Positions 36,782 through 45,663 of a DNA stretch of 64,000 nt are shown here, piece after piece. The notes under the pieces are model-generated. The model worked only from the letters and a program-made list of their open reading frames with translations. It did not search any database and was not told the origin of the DNA. Position 1 is the stretch's first letter; every line of letters begins with the position of its first letter. The DNA is from Microcoleus sp. FACHB-672 (lineage in GTDB: Bacteria; Cyanobacteriota; Cyanobacteriia; Cyanobacteriales; Oscillatoriaceae). Made by a program: the position numbers and the translations under genes. The stretch covers positions 310,001-374,000 of the forward strand of contig NZ_JACJOU010000013.1 of assembly GCF_014695725.1 (NCBI RefSeq). The letters are read 5' to 3'.

Positions 36782-39461
36782 GCGAATAATAGGCAAATTC
36801 TGGAAACGTTTGACATCGATTCCTGCCAGTATTGGGTTAGGATTACTCACTTTCTTTGTGGTGACAGCCGTGTTGCCGAGTATCGCCGCACAGCCTTTGG
36901 ATTCTAAATTTTCGAGTTTAGAGTTTCCATTAGGATCTAATAGTCGTGAACAAGTACAGATTTTTGCGGCTCAAGGGGATGCCGGCATCTCACCAAATAC
37001 GCAATCAATAAACTTTCTTGAAGAAGGCAGAAACCTTTACGACTCGGGACGCTTTTCTGAAGCGGCTGCTGTCTGGGAAGAGTCCGTTAAAAATTATGAA
37101 AATCAGGGTGATGGGCTTAATCAAGCGGTCAGTTTAAACTATTTATCAATTGCTTATCAAGAACTAGGACAATGGGAGCCGGCGCAAACAGCAATTACCC
37201 AAAGTCTTAACTTACTTAATGGCAATAAACAAAGGGCGAAAGGTCATACACAAGTTCTTGCCCAAGCCCTCAATACACAAGGAAGTTTACTACTAGCCAC
37301 CGGCCAAACTGAAGCCGCTCTAGAGAGTTGGAAACAGGCAGAAAAAGCCTATACAGAAATTGGAGATCGCGTCGGCATTCTAGGCAGCCAAATTAACCAA
37401 GCCCAAGCCCTGCAAACCCTCGGACTGTACCGGCGAGCGCAAACCACCTTAGAGCGAATCAGCCAACAACTGCAAGCCGAACCCGATTCCTCAATCAAAA
37501 TAACAGGATTGCGGAGTTTGGGCGACACCTTGCAAGTTGTGGGAGATGTCGGCAAATCTCAAGAAGTCCTCGCGCAAAGTTTAGCCATTGCCCAACAGCT
37601 CGATTCCCCAACTGAGATCAGTTCCACCCTCTTGAGTCTGGGAAATAGTTATAGAGCTTTGCAACAGACTGATAAAGCCATAGAAAGTTATCAAGAAGCA
37701 ACTGAAAATGCTCCAAATTCCCTCACGAAAGTAGAAGCTCAACTCAATCTATTAAGCCTACTCCTAGAAACCAAAAAATGGGCAGATGCTCAATCCTTGT
37801 TACCCCAGATTGAATCACAACTGAGCAATATACTCCCTAGCCGAGCCGGTGTTTACGCTCAAGTTAATTTCGCTGAAAGTTTAATGAAATGGGACACCGG
37901 CTCAGGTAACCCGAACCCAAACAATGCCACATCCCCAATCCTTAATGCCCAACAAATCGCTAAAACTCTAGCAAAAGCTGTGGAGCAGGCGAAAATGCTG
38001 GGAGACTCGAAAGCGGAATCTTACGCCCTCGGTCAACTCGGACATTTATATGAAGGTTCCACACAGTGGAAAGAGGCTAGAAGCTTGACAGAGCAAGCCC
38101 TCGTGCTGGCGCAAGCGAGTAGTGCTGATTATATTGTGGCTCGTTGGCAAGGACAGCTAGGCCGTATTTTGAAACAGGAAGGCGATACTTTTGGTGCGAT
38201 CTCCGCTTATACAGAAGCTGTTAATACGCTGCAATCTCTTCGCAGTGACTTAGCCGCGATTAATCCTGATATTCAGTTTTCTTTTAATGAGAGTGTTGAA
38301 CCTGTTTACCGGCAGTTAGTGAGTTTGCTGTTGCAATCTAATCCAAGTCAGCAAAATCTCCAGAAAGCTCGTGAAGTGATTGAAGCCTTGCAAGTGGCAG
38401 AATTGGATAACTTTTTCCGGGAAGCTTGTTTGGATATCAATCGTCAGCAAATCGATCAACTTGATCCAGCTGCTGCGGTTATTTACCCAATTATTTTGCC
38501 TGATCGCTTAGAAGTGATCCTGTCACTACCGGGAAAACCTTTAAGCCATTACACGACGGTTTTACCTCAAAATGAAGTAGAAACTATTTTGGGGCAGTTT
38601 CTGGAATCTTTAAATCCATTTTTTGCCAATCAAGATCGGTTACGCCTTTCTCAACAAGTTTATAGTTGGCTGATTGAGCCGACAGAAAAGCAGTTAGCCC
38701 AAAGTGAAATTAAAACCCTAGTCTTTGTGCTCGATGGAGTTTTGCGGAATTTGCCAATGGCGGCACTCTCCGATGGAAAGCAGTATCTTGTGGAAAAATA
38801 TAGTGTTGCCCTAGCGCCTGGACTGCAACTGCTAGCCACACAGTCTTTGCAAAAAGAGAAAATTAAGGTTTTAACCGCCGGCTTGTCTGAGGCGCGTCAA
38901 GGTTTTTCAGCCCTGCCGGGAGTACAGATGGAAGTGCAGCAGATTTCGTCTGAGGTGCCGGCAAAGATTTTTTTAAATCAAGAGTTTACTGTCGCCAACT
39001 TGCAAAAACAGCTGACTGCAAAGAATTATCCGGTTGTTCACTTAGCGACTCATGGGCAGTTTAGCTCTAACTCAGACGAGACTTTTATTCTGACTTGGAA
39101 TGAGAAAATCAAAGTAAAAGAGTTTGAAAGCTTGCTGCGATCCAGAGAACAACAAGAAAACGTCCCCATCGAATTGCTGATCTTGAGTGCGTGTCAAACG
39201 GCTGCCGGTGATAAACGGGCGGCGTTGGGGTTGGCAGGAGTGGCTGTGCGATCAGGGGCCGGCAGTACCCTAGCCACCCTGTGGTCAGTCAAAGACCAAT
39301 CTACTGCCGAACTGATGAGTGAGTTTTACCGAAAAATCACCCAATCTGGTGTATCCAAAGCTGAAGCTTTGCGTCAAGCTCAACTCAGTCTGCTGAAGAA
39401 CCCTGGATCTGAACATCCTTTTTACTGGGCACCTTTTATTCTGGTCGGGAATTGGCGCTAA
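36774..39461 (+). CDS. Secreted TPR-CHAT protein (caspase-like peptidase domain)
   Basis: An 895-aa protein. Residues 1-40 form a signal peptide or anchor (FFVVTAVLPSIAAQP), so the protein is likely outside the cytoplasm. TPR repeats fill about 75-480 (EAAAVWEESVKNYENQG, AIESYQEATENAP). The C-terminal CHAT domain (about 620-895) keeps the caspase-like dyad: H760 in HLATHGQF and C807 in LILSACQTAAG. It ends with LRQAQLSLL and HPFYWAPFILVG, typical of CHAT. It overlaps paralogue 3 by 8 nt. Such genes recur beside TPS exoproteins in cyanobacteria. A role in processing them is inference. Confidence 0.93.
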   Translation: MIKRIIGKFWKRLTSIPASIGLGLLTFFVVTAVLPSIAAQPLDSKFSSLEFPLGSNSREQVQIFAAQGDAGISPNTQSINFLEEGRNLYDSGRFSEAAAVWEESVKNYENQGDGLNQAVSLNYLSIAYQELGQWEPAQTAITQSLNLLNGNKQRAKGHTQVLAQALNTQGSLLLATGQTEAALESWKQAEKAYTEIGDRVGILGSQINQAQALQTLGLYRRAQTTLERISQQLQAEPDSSIKITGLRSLGDTLQVVGDVGKSQEVLAQSLAIAQQLDSPTEISSTLLSLGNSYRALQQTDKAIESYQEATENAPNSLTKVEAQLNLLSLLLETKKWADAQSLLPQIESQLSNILPSRAGVYAQVNFAESLMKWDTGSGNPNPNNATSPILNAQQIAKTLAKAVEQAKMLGDSKAESYALGQLGHLYEGSTQWKEARSLTEQALVLAQASSADYIVARWQGQLGRILKQEGDTFGAISAYTEAVNTLQSLRSDLAAINPDIQFSFNESVEPVYRQLVSLLLQSNPSQQNLQKAREVIEALQVAELDNFFREACLDINRQQIDQLDPAAAVIYPIILPDRLEVILSLPGKPLSHYTTVLPQNEVETILGQFLESLNPFFANQDRLRLSQQVYSWLIEPTEKQLAQSEIKTLVFVLDGVLRNLPMAALSDGKQYLVEKYSVALAPGLQLLATQSLQKEKIKVLTAGLSEARQGFSALPGVQMEVQQISSEVPAKIFLNQEFTVANLQKQLTAKNYPVVHLATHGQFSSNSDETFILTWNEKIKVKEFESLLRSREQQENVPIELLILSACQTAAGDKRAALGLAGVAVRSGAGSTLATLWSVKDQSTAELMSEFYRKITQSGVSKAEALRQAQLSLLKNPGSEHPFYWAPFILVGNWR

Positions 39462-39530
39462 GATCATTCGCCAAATATCTAAATTAATTCTTCAGGGAGA
39501 TTGACAATCTTAAAATAAATCAGTATTGGG

Positions 39531-39722
39531 CGAACTATTTCCGAATACTCACCAATCTGGTGTATCCAAAGCTGAAGCTCTGCGTTAAGCGCAGCTTACT
39601 TTGTAGAAAAAACTGAGTCTAAGCCTTCTTTTTACTGGTCACCTTTTGTTTTAATCGGGAATTAGCGCTAAAATCATTCAATAAATCTTTAAATTATTTC
39701 TCGAGTAAGATTTACAATATTA
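39531..39722 (+). pseudogene. Vestigial duplicate of the CHAT gene 3' end
   Basis: This stretch repeats, with many changes, the last 45 or so codons and 3' flank of the CHAT gene (39323-39512). Shared words include CAATCTGGTGTATCCAAAGC, TTTTTACTGG.CACCTTTT and CGGGAATT.GCGCTAA.ATC. The copy has an in-frame TAA (CGT TAA for CGT CAA) and deletions. It is the scar of an earlier tandem copy. Confidence 0.85.
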
Positions 39723-39775
39723 TGAAAGGGTGCTAATAAAGTCGGCTTAAATAAAAAACCCTAAGAGGTAACACC

Positions 39776-40552
39776 ATGAAGTTTAAACAAAAGAAACCTT
39801 TACCCATCGCGATCTTATCCACCGGCGTATTCCTGGCAATGGCTACCATACTTGGGCTGCAACCATCGGCTAAAGCGCAACAACAGCCGGTGAATCAAGC
39901 GTCCAATCTTCCAGATGCTTCAGTTCTCCGCATCACTTTTGATCCTCCTGGACCCGGAAAGCCCAAAGATACAGCAGGGGGAGCGTCTAGAAACGGCGGC
40001 CAATGCTCTCAGGAGTTAGCCGCGCAAAGTTCCTGTGTCAAGCCGCTCATGCCGACCACTCAAGAGGGGCTAACCGTGGCAGAACGCCCTGTGTTTTTGG
40101 TTTACGTTCCCGAAACCTCGGCTAAACAAGTATTTTTTAGTTTGGTCGATGAAAATAATCAACATATTTACCAAACCAAAGTCCCCATTGCCGGCAATTC
40201 GGGAATTCTCAGTTTCCAACTCCCAGATAATGCACCGGCCTTGGAAATTGGTAAGAATTATCAGTGGGCTTTTATCATCGTTGGCGAACAAGGACTCAGA
40301 CCAGATAGCCCCGTCGTCCAAGGAAGCATCAAACGAATTGAAGCTGATGCAGCTCTTAAGAGCCAGTTAGCCAATGCCAGCCCTCTAGAACGTGCAGCTC
40401 TGTATGGAAAAGCTGGCATTTGGATAGATACGATCAGCACTCTAGGCGAACTGAGAAAATCCCAACCAGCAGATACCAACCTAGCAGAGAGCTGGAAGAA
40501 ATTGTTAACATCCGTGGGTTTAGAGGCAATTGCAGCCCAGCCATTCTTGTAA
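39776..40552 (+). CDS. DUF928 exported protein
   Basis: A 258-aa protein. Signal peptide MKFKQKKPLPIAILSTGVFL ... AKA|Q (about 35). The DUF928 pattern follows: a GG.CS.....C region (Cys at about 76 and 86), then LTVAERPVFLVYVPETSAK, VFFSLVDE and KNYQWAFIIVGEQG. A C-terminal helical part (ASPLERAALYGKAGIWIDTISTLGELR) closes it. It is a beta-sandwich-like periplasmic protein of unknown function. DUF928 genes accompany CHAT and CHASE2 genes in many cyanobacteria. It is followed by a perfect hairpin. Confidence 0.9.
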   Translation: MKFKQKKPLPIAILSTGVFLAMATILGLQPSAKAQQQPVNQASNLPDASVLRITFDPPGPGKPKDTAGGASRNGGQCSQELAAQSSCVKPLMPTTQEGLTVAERPVFLVYVPETSAKQVFFSLVDENNQHIYQTKVPIAGNSGILSFQLPDNAPALEIGKNYQWAFIIVGEQGLRPDSPVVQGSIKRIEADAALKSQLANASPLERAALYGKAGIWIDTISTLGELRKSQPADTNLAESWKKLLTSVGLEAIAAQPFL

Positions 40553-40577
40553 AGGAGAAGTTATGTTAACCGATAGA

Positions 40578-40622
40578 GAAGCTGCTGAGAGTCAATAACT
40601 GTCAGCAGCTTCTTAGCAGGGC
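40578..40622 (+). terminator. Perfect 11-bp hairpin after DUF928 gene
   Basis: GAAGCTGCTGA (40578-40588) and TCAGCAGCTTC (40612-40622) are exactly complementary across a 23-nt loop. No T tract follows. It may attenuate or stabilise the transcript ends between the exoprotein genes and the CHASE2 genes. Confidence 0.55.
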
Positions 40623-40745
40623 AGCGCTAAAATTAAATAAGATTAGGGGTGATAGAAACTGGGTTAATTTCCAGACCCTGGGTCAGTTAATTGAAATTTG
40701 GCTATCGACCCAGTTTTGAATGTCATTTCTAGATGCCGGGGAAAC

Positions 40746-43283
40746 ATGGGGCGAAAGCTCAGCAAGCGAATTTGGCAATGGCGCGGTGTCCTCGTGAGCG
40801 CCCCCTTGGTAGCGGGTTTAGTGATTGCTGCAAATTCTTTTGGGTTGTTTCAGCTTCTAGAGTGGGCAACGCTCGATAAATTTTTTCGCCTGCGCCCCCG
40901 CGAACCCGTCGATCCGCGCATTGTGATTGTCACCATTGATGAATCAGATATCACTGGGTTTAAGCAGTGGCCAATGTCTGATGCAGATCTGGTTAAATTA
41001 ATCGAAAACTTAAAAAAACAGCAGCCCTTGGCGATCGGCATGGATCTGTATCGCAATCTGCCGGTGGAACCAGGGCATGAGGCATTGGTAAAAGTCTTCC
41101 AGTCCACACCTAATCTGATTGGCGTGGAGAAAGTGGCGGGCGAGACGGTTGCCCCACCAGGGATTTTAAAGAAACAAGATCAAGTCGCTTTAGCAGATTT
41201 CGTCCTTGATGCAGATGGCAAAGTGCGGCGGGGTTTGCTGTCAGTCAAACCGAATGAAAAGGAACCCTCGCAATTAAGCTTGGCGGTGCGCTTGGCACTA
41301 ATCTATCTGGAAAAAAAGGGCATTGGCTTAGAAAGGGTAGATGCCGGCAAGATGCATTTAAAGTTAGGCAGAGCTTTATTTGTGCCCTTAAAAAGCAATG
41401 AGGGAGGCTATGTTGGTCTTGATGCCGGCGGTTATCAAATTTTGCTGAATTATCGGGGGATGCGAAATAACTTTAAGAGCATATCGATAACAGATGCGTT
41501 AGCAAACCGGATAGACCCGAAGAGTTTGCGAGATCGGATTGTTTTAATTGGCGTCACTGGGCAAAGTTTTAATGACTTTTTTTTGACTCCCTACGGCAAT
41601 AGTTTTACCGGCAGCCCTAGTCGCACGCCAGGGGTTGTGATTCACGCCAATTTAACCAGCCAAATTGTGAGTGCTGCCTTAGAAGGGCGTCCATTTATCA
41701 AGGTTTGGCATGAGCCGATGGAGTGGCTGTGGGTTTTAGCTTGGTCTTTTGCCGGCGCTTCCGTAAGTTGGACGCTACTGGTTTCCAAACTATTTAGACA
41801 AAATATAGTCTTGAGATGGATGGTTCTCGGCAATGGAATTTTAGTGCCGGTAACTATTTTGATTGGCACCAGCTATGTTGCATTTTTGGTTAGCTGGTGG
41901 ATTCCTACTATCTCGCCATTAGTTGCTTTTTTGCTATCTGCCATTACGGTTGCCGGTTATTACAATCGGGGAGTGCAGCGCGAAAGTGAGAGAAAATTAT
42001 CTCAATTCTTAGAAGCAATGTCAGTTGCAGTAGCTGTCCTCGATAGCAGCGGCAGGCCGTGCTATACAAATCAGAAGGCACAGCAGTTACTCGGTCAAGG
42101 CGTGATCTGCTCCGCAACAGTCGATCAATTATCAGAGGTTTATCAACTTTATATTGCCGGCACCAATCAACTTTATCCTTCAGAAGAATTATCGATTGTG
42201 CGAGCGCTCAGAGGTGAACGAACAAGCACTTATGATATCGAAATTCATCAAGAAGGCAAAGTTATTCCCATCGAAACTTGGGGAACTCCTATTTTTGATG
42301 ACTCTGGTAATGTTACTTATGCAATTGTCGCCTTTCAAGATATTACAGAACGCAAACAAGCTGAAGCCGAACGAGAAAAATTTACTAAACAACTGTTTGA
42401 ACTGAATCGCAATTTAGAAAAAGCCCTGGATGCTGAATTAGAAATTACCGATGCTTACGGGCGGTTTGTGCCACATGAATTCCTCAATCTCTTAGGATAT
42501 GAAAGTATTCTTGATGCTAAATTAGGAGACAACATTCAACTAGAAATGTCTGTGCTGTTTTCCGATATTCGCGACTTTACCACCTTATCGGAAGCCATGA
42601 CACCAGAAGATAATTTTAAATTTATTAATGCCTATTTGTCTCGAATGGAGCCGGCAATTACTGAAAATCACGGCTTTATTGATAAATATATTGGTGATGC
42701 GATTATGGCTTTATTTAGTGAAGGAGCAGATGACGCGCTTAGAGCGGCAATTTCTATGCTCACTAAGCTAGCCGAATATAATCAAGCTCGAATTAATTCA
42801 GGTTATATACCGATTCAAATTGGCATTGGCATTAATACCGGATCTTTAATGTTGGGCACCGTTGGAAGTAATTCCCGCATGAATGGAACGGTTATCAGTG
42901 ATGCCGTTAATTTAGCTTCCCGCATTGAAGGCTTAACAAAAACTTATGGCGTGTCTTTATTAATTTCAGGACAAACTTTTCTAGCGCTTAAAAATCCGTG
43001 CGATTATGCGTTTCGGTTGATTGACAAAGTTAAAGTTAAAGGAAAATCGCAGATGATTACAGTTTATGAAATATTTGATGCCGATCCGGCGGACATCAAA
43101 GCAGCCAAGCTCGAAACCAAAACAACTTTTGAAAAAGCTTTACTTCTTTACAATTTGGGTCGTTTCTGGGAATCCGCGCAACAGTTTCAAAAGTGCTTAA
43201 AAACTTATCCTGAAGATCGGGTTGCTAAAAGTTATTTAGAACGCTGCCGGCAACAGATAGTTGAAGGCTCTAAGCAAATTTGA
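40746..43283 (+). CDS. CHASE2-PAS-adenylate cyclase receptor
   Basis: An 845-aa protein from the ATG at 40746 (a TTG at 40698 would add 16 unlikely residues). A membrane segment near the N-terminus is followed by a periplasmic CHASE2 sensor (about 45-310). Three hydrophobic helices (about 325-410), a PAS domain (about 415-540, LEAMSVAVAVLDSSGRPCYTN) and a class III cyclase domain follow. The metal-binding Asp residues lie in FSDIRDFT and GDAIMALF, and the SDAVNLASRIEGL motif is typical of adenylate cyclases. A short TPR-like tail ends the chain. Product: cAMP by homology. The sensor half is a close paralogue of the next gene. Confidence 0.94.
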   Translation: MGRKLSKRIWQWRGVLVSAPLVAGLVIAANSFGLFQLLEWATLDKFFRLRPREPVDPRIVIVTIDESDITGFKQWPMSDADLVKLIENLKKQQPLAIGMDLYRNLPVEPGHEALVKVFQSTPNLIGVEKVAGETVAPPGILKKQDQVALADFVLDADGKVRRGLLSVKPNEKEPSQLSLAVRLALIYLEKKGIGLERVDAGKMHLKLGRALFVPLKSNEGGYVGLDAGGYQILLNYRGMRNNFKSISITDALANRIDPKSLRDRIVLIGVTGQSFNDFFLTPYGNSFTGSPSRTPGVVIHANLTSQIVSAALEGRPFIKVWHEPMEWLWVLAWSFAGASVSWTLLVSKLFRQNIVLRWMVLGNGILVPVTILIGTSYVAFLVSWWIPTISPLVAFLLSAITVAGYYNRGVQRESERKLSQFLEAMSVAVAVLDSSGRPCYTNQKAQQLLGQGVICSATVDQLSEVYQLYIAGTNQLYPSEELSIVRALRGERTSTYDIEIHQEGKVIPIETWGTPIFDDSGNVTYAIVAFQDITERKQAEAEREKFTKQLFELNRNLEKALDAELEITDAYGRFVPHEFLNLLGYESILDAKLGDNIQLEMSVLFSDIRDFTTLSEAMTPEDNFKFINAYLSRMEPAITENHGFIDKYIGDAIMALFSEGADDALRAAISMLTKLAEYNQARINSGYIPIQIGIGINTGSLMLGTVGSNSRMNGTVISDAVNLASRIEGLTKTYGVSLLISGQTFLALKNPCDYAFRLIDKVKVKGKSQMITVYEIFDADPADIKAAKLETKTTFEKALLLYNLGRFWESAQQFQKCLKTYPEDRVAKSYLERCRQQIVEGSKQI

Positions 43284-43456
43284 ATAAATCGTTAAAATTT
43301 TACAAATGCTTTACAAAAATTAAAAAGACAAAAATTTAAACGTTAAGGGTGACTATTAATAAAAATTTCTGCATTAGCGTCCGGTTTAGAAAGTTAGCAA
43401 TACAAAAAATAGACGAGCTTTTTGCACATTCACTCAAGAGCAGAGGAGGTAAAAGT

Positions 43457-43531
43457 ATGAAAAATTTGGGAAGTCGGTTAAATAGTATAGAGCCGGCGAT
43501 TGCGGTTAAGTGGCAAATCCTCATAGAATAG
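43457..43531 (+). CDS. Possible 24-aa small protein or leader peptide
   Basis: ATG preceded by a strong ribosome site (AGAGGAGGTAAAAGT). It reads MKNLGSRLNSIEPAIAV and seven more residues, then TAG. It lies 113 bp before the CHASE2-GGDEF gene. There is no homology evidence; it is reported only because the ribosome site is better than those of the neighbours. Confidence 0.25.
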   Translation: MKNLGSRLNSIEPAIAVKWQILIE

Positions 43532-43643
43532 TGAAGAGTTCAAAGAAAGCGATCAGGAAAATTATTTCAAGAAAAAATAATTAAACTATATTATAGCAAA
43601 AAAATCGATTGATGAAGTCAGTTTTGGGTGCGGGCGATCTTCT

Positions 43644-45389
43644 ATGTGGAAACAGATTGGAAAGCGAATCGGGCAGTACAAAGAGGCACTGATTGCGGCC
43701 CCTTGTGTAGCAGGATTAGTGATTATTGCTAACTCTTTTGGCTGCTTCCAGCTTTTAGAGTGGGCGACGCTTGATAAATTTTTTCGCCTGCGCCCCCGCG
43801 AACCCGTCGATCCGCGCATTGTGGTTGTCACCATTGATGAATCAGATATTAAGCGCCTTGGGCAGTGGCCCATGTCTGATGCAGTGCTGGCTAAATTAAT
43901 CGAAAACTTAAAAAAACAGCAGCCCTTGGCGATTGGCATGGATCTGTATCGAAATCTGCCGGTGCAACCAGGGCATAACGCATTGGTGAAAGTCTACCAG
44001 ACTACACCCAATCTGATTGCCGTTGAGAAAGTTGTGGGTGAAACGGTAACCCCACCAGTGATTTTAAAGCGACAAAATCAAGTCGCTTTAGCAGATTTAG
44101 TCATCGATGCAGATGGCAAAGTGCGGCGGGGCTTGCTATCAGTGAAACCGAATGAAAATGAATCCTCGCAACTAAGCTTGGCGGCACGTTTAGCGCTGAT
44201 TTATCTGAAGGAAAAGGGCATTGGCTTAGAAATGGCGGATGCCGGAAAGAAGCACTTAAAGTTAGGAAAAGCTTTATTTGTGCCATTAAAAGGCAATGAG
44301 GGGGGCTATGCCAAAGCTGATGCCGGCGGTTATCAAATTTTGCTGAACTATCGGGGAACACGAGAGAACTTCGAGACCTTATCCCTAAAAGATGCGTTAC
44401 AAAACCGAATACAGCCTAATCGTTTGCGAGATCGCATCGTTTTAATTGGCGCGACCGGCCAAAGTTTTAATGACCTTTTTTTTACTCCCTATGGCAATAG
44501 TTTTACGGGCAACCCGACTCGCACCCCAGGGGTTTTTATTCACGCTAATTTAACCAGCCAAATTTTAAGTGCTGCCCTAGAAGGGCGTCGCTTGATCCGA
44601 TTCTGGCCTGATACAGTGGAGTGGTTATGGTTTGTGGTTTGGTCTTTTGCCGGCGCGGCAGGCTGTTGGGGATGGCTACAGCAAAACGCGTTGGGAAAAA
44701 AAGTATTCCCTATCTGGAATATTGGGGCGGTAATCGGGGCCGTAGCCAGTCCGATTGGTGCCAGTTATCTTGTTTTTTTAAATGGTTGGTGGATTCCTGT
44801 GGTTGCACCAATTGTCGCTTTGATCACGTCTGCGATTGTGATGGCCGGTTACTACAATCACAAATTGCATCGTTTGGCATCCTTAGATGGTTTGACTCAG
44901 ATCGCCAATCGCCGTTATTTTAACGAATATATTGAGAAACAATGGTTGCAATCTGCACAGGAAAAACGAGAGCTGTCTATAATTTTATGCGATGTTGATT
45001 ATTTCAAAACTTACAATGATACTTATGGTCATCAATCCGGTGATTGGTGCTTACAACAAGTTGCTAAAGCGATTGGCGATGCTGTACGTCCTACCGATTT
45101 AATTGCGCGTTATGGGGGAGAAGAATTTGTAGTAATTCTGCTTGATACAAATGCAGAAGTGGCTTGGCAAGTTGCTCAAAAAATCTGCTTCCAAGTTAAA
45201 GCTTTACAAATCGCTCACATCAATTCCCAAGTCAGTGAGTATGTTACGCTCAGTTGTGGGCTAGCTAGTACGATTGCAGATTTTGAAGGGTTGCCGGTGG
45301 AGTTGATTAAAATGGCTGATGAGGCGCTTTATGAGGCAAAAAAAATGGGGCGAGATCGGGTCAGCCGGCGAGAATTAAAGACTTTGTAA
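43644..45389 (+). CDS. CHASE2-GGDEF diguanylate cyclase receptor
   Basis: A 581-aa protein. The N-terminal membrane segment, CHASE2 sensor (about 45-310) and three membrane helices (about 320-400) closely match the preceding cyclase receptor, including LDKFFRLRPREPVDPRIV. The output is a GGDEF domain with an active GGEEF at 491-495 and an inhibitory I-site RPTD at 482-485, five residues upstream. It should make c-di-GMP with feedback control. No EAL domain. The same or a similar signal is thus wired to a second messenger different from that of its neighbour. Confidence 0.95.
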   Translation: MWKQIGKRIGQYKEALIAAPCVAGLVIIANSFGCFQLLEWATLDKFFRLRPREPVDPRIVVVTIDESDIKRLGQWPMSDAVLAKLIENLKKQQPLAIGMDLYRNLPVQPGHNALVKVYQTTPNLIAVEKVVGETVTPPVILKRQNQVALADLVIDADGKVRRGLLSVKPNENESSQLSLAARLALIYLKEKGIGLEMADAGKKHLKLGKALFVPLKGNEGGYAKADAGGYQILLNYRGTRENFETLSLKDALQNRIQPNRLRDRIVLIGATGQSFNDLFFTPYGNSFTGNPTRTPGVFIHANLTSQILSAALEGRRLIRFWPDTVEWLWFVVWSFAGAAGCWGWLQQNALGKKVFPIWNIGAVIGAVASPIGASYLVFLNGWWIPVVAPIVALITSAIVMAGYYNHKLHRLASLDGLTQIANRRYFNEYIEKQWLQSAQEKRELSIILCDVDYFKTYNDTYGHQSGDWCLQQVAKAIGDAVRPTDLIARYGGEEFVVILLDTNAEVAWQVAQKICFQVKALQIAHINSQVSEYVTLSCGLASTIADFEGLPVELIKMADEALYEAKKMGRDRVSRRELKTL

Positions 45390-45554
45390 AGGCTCCAATT
45401 CTCGCAAAACTTTAGAAAAAACAGCGTGTCAGTTCACACAATATTAAAATCACCTTTGAGGTTATACAAAAAGGTTTTTGATGGGGTGGTCTGGGTTGAT
45501 TTGGCAGTTTCTTCCTAAGGATTGACTTGTTTTAAAAGGGTATTTTTTTGATTT

Positions 45555-45663
45555 TTTAACCGCAGATGCACGCAGATGATAGCGAAGCGTGCCGCAGGCA
45601 TACGCAGATGGATACAGATGATAGTGCAGAGTGCCGACAGGTATATACAGATGAATGCAGATT
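45555..45663. repeat. CGCAGATG-type dispersed tandem repeat
   Basis: Repeated (A)CGCAGATG / ACAGATG units interrupted by AGCGAAGCGTGCCGCAGGCA and GCAGAGTGCCGACAGGTA. This word pattern is familiar from intergenic repeats of filamentous cyanobacteria. It directly abuts the stop of the subtilase gene. Confidence 0.8.
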
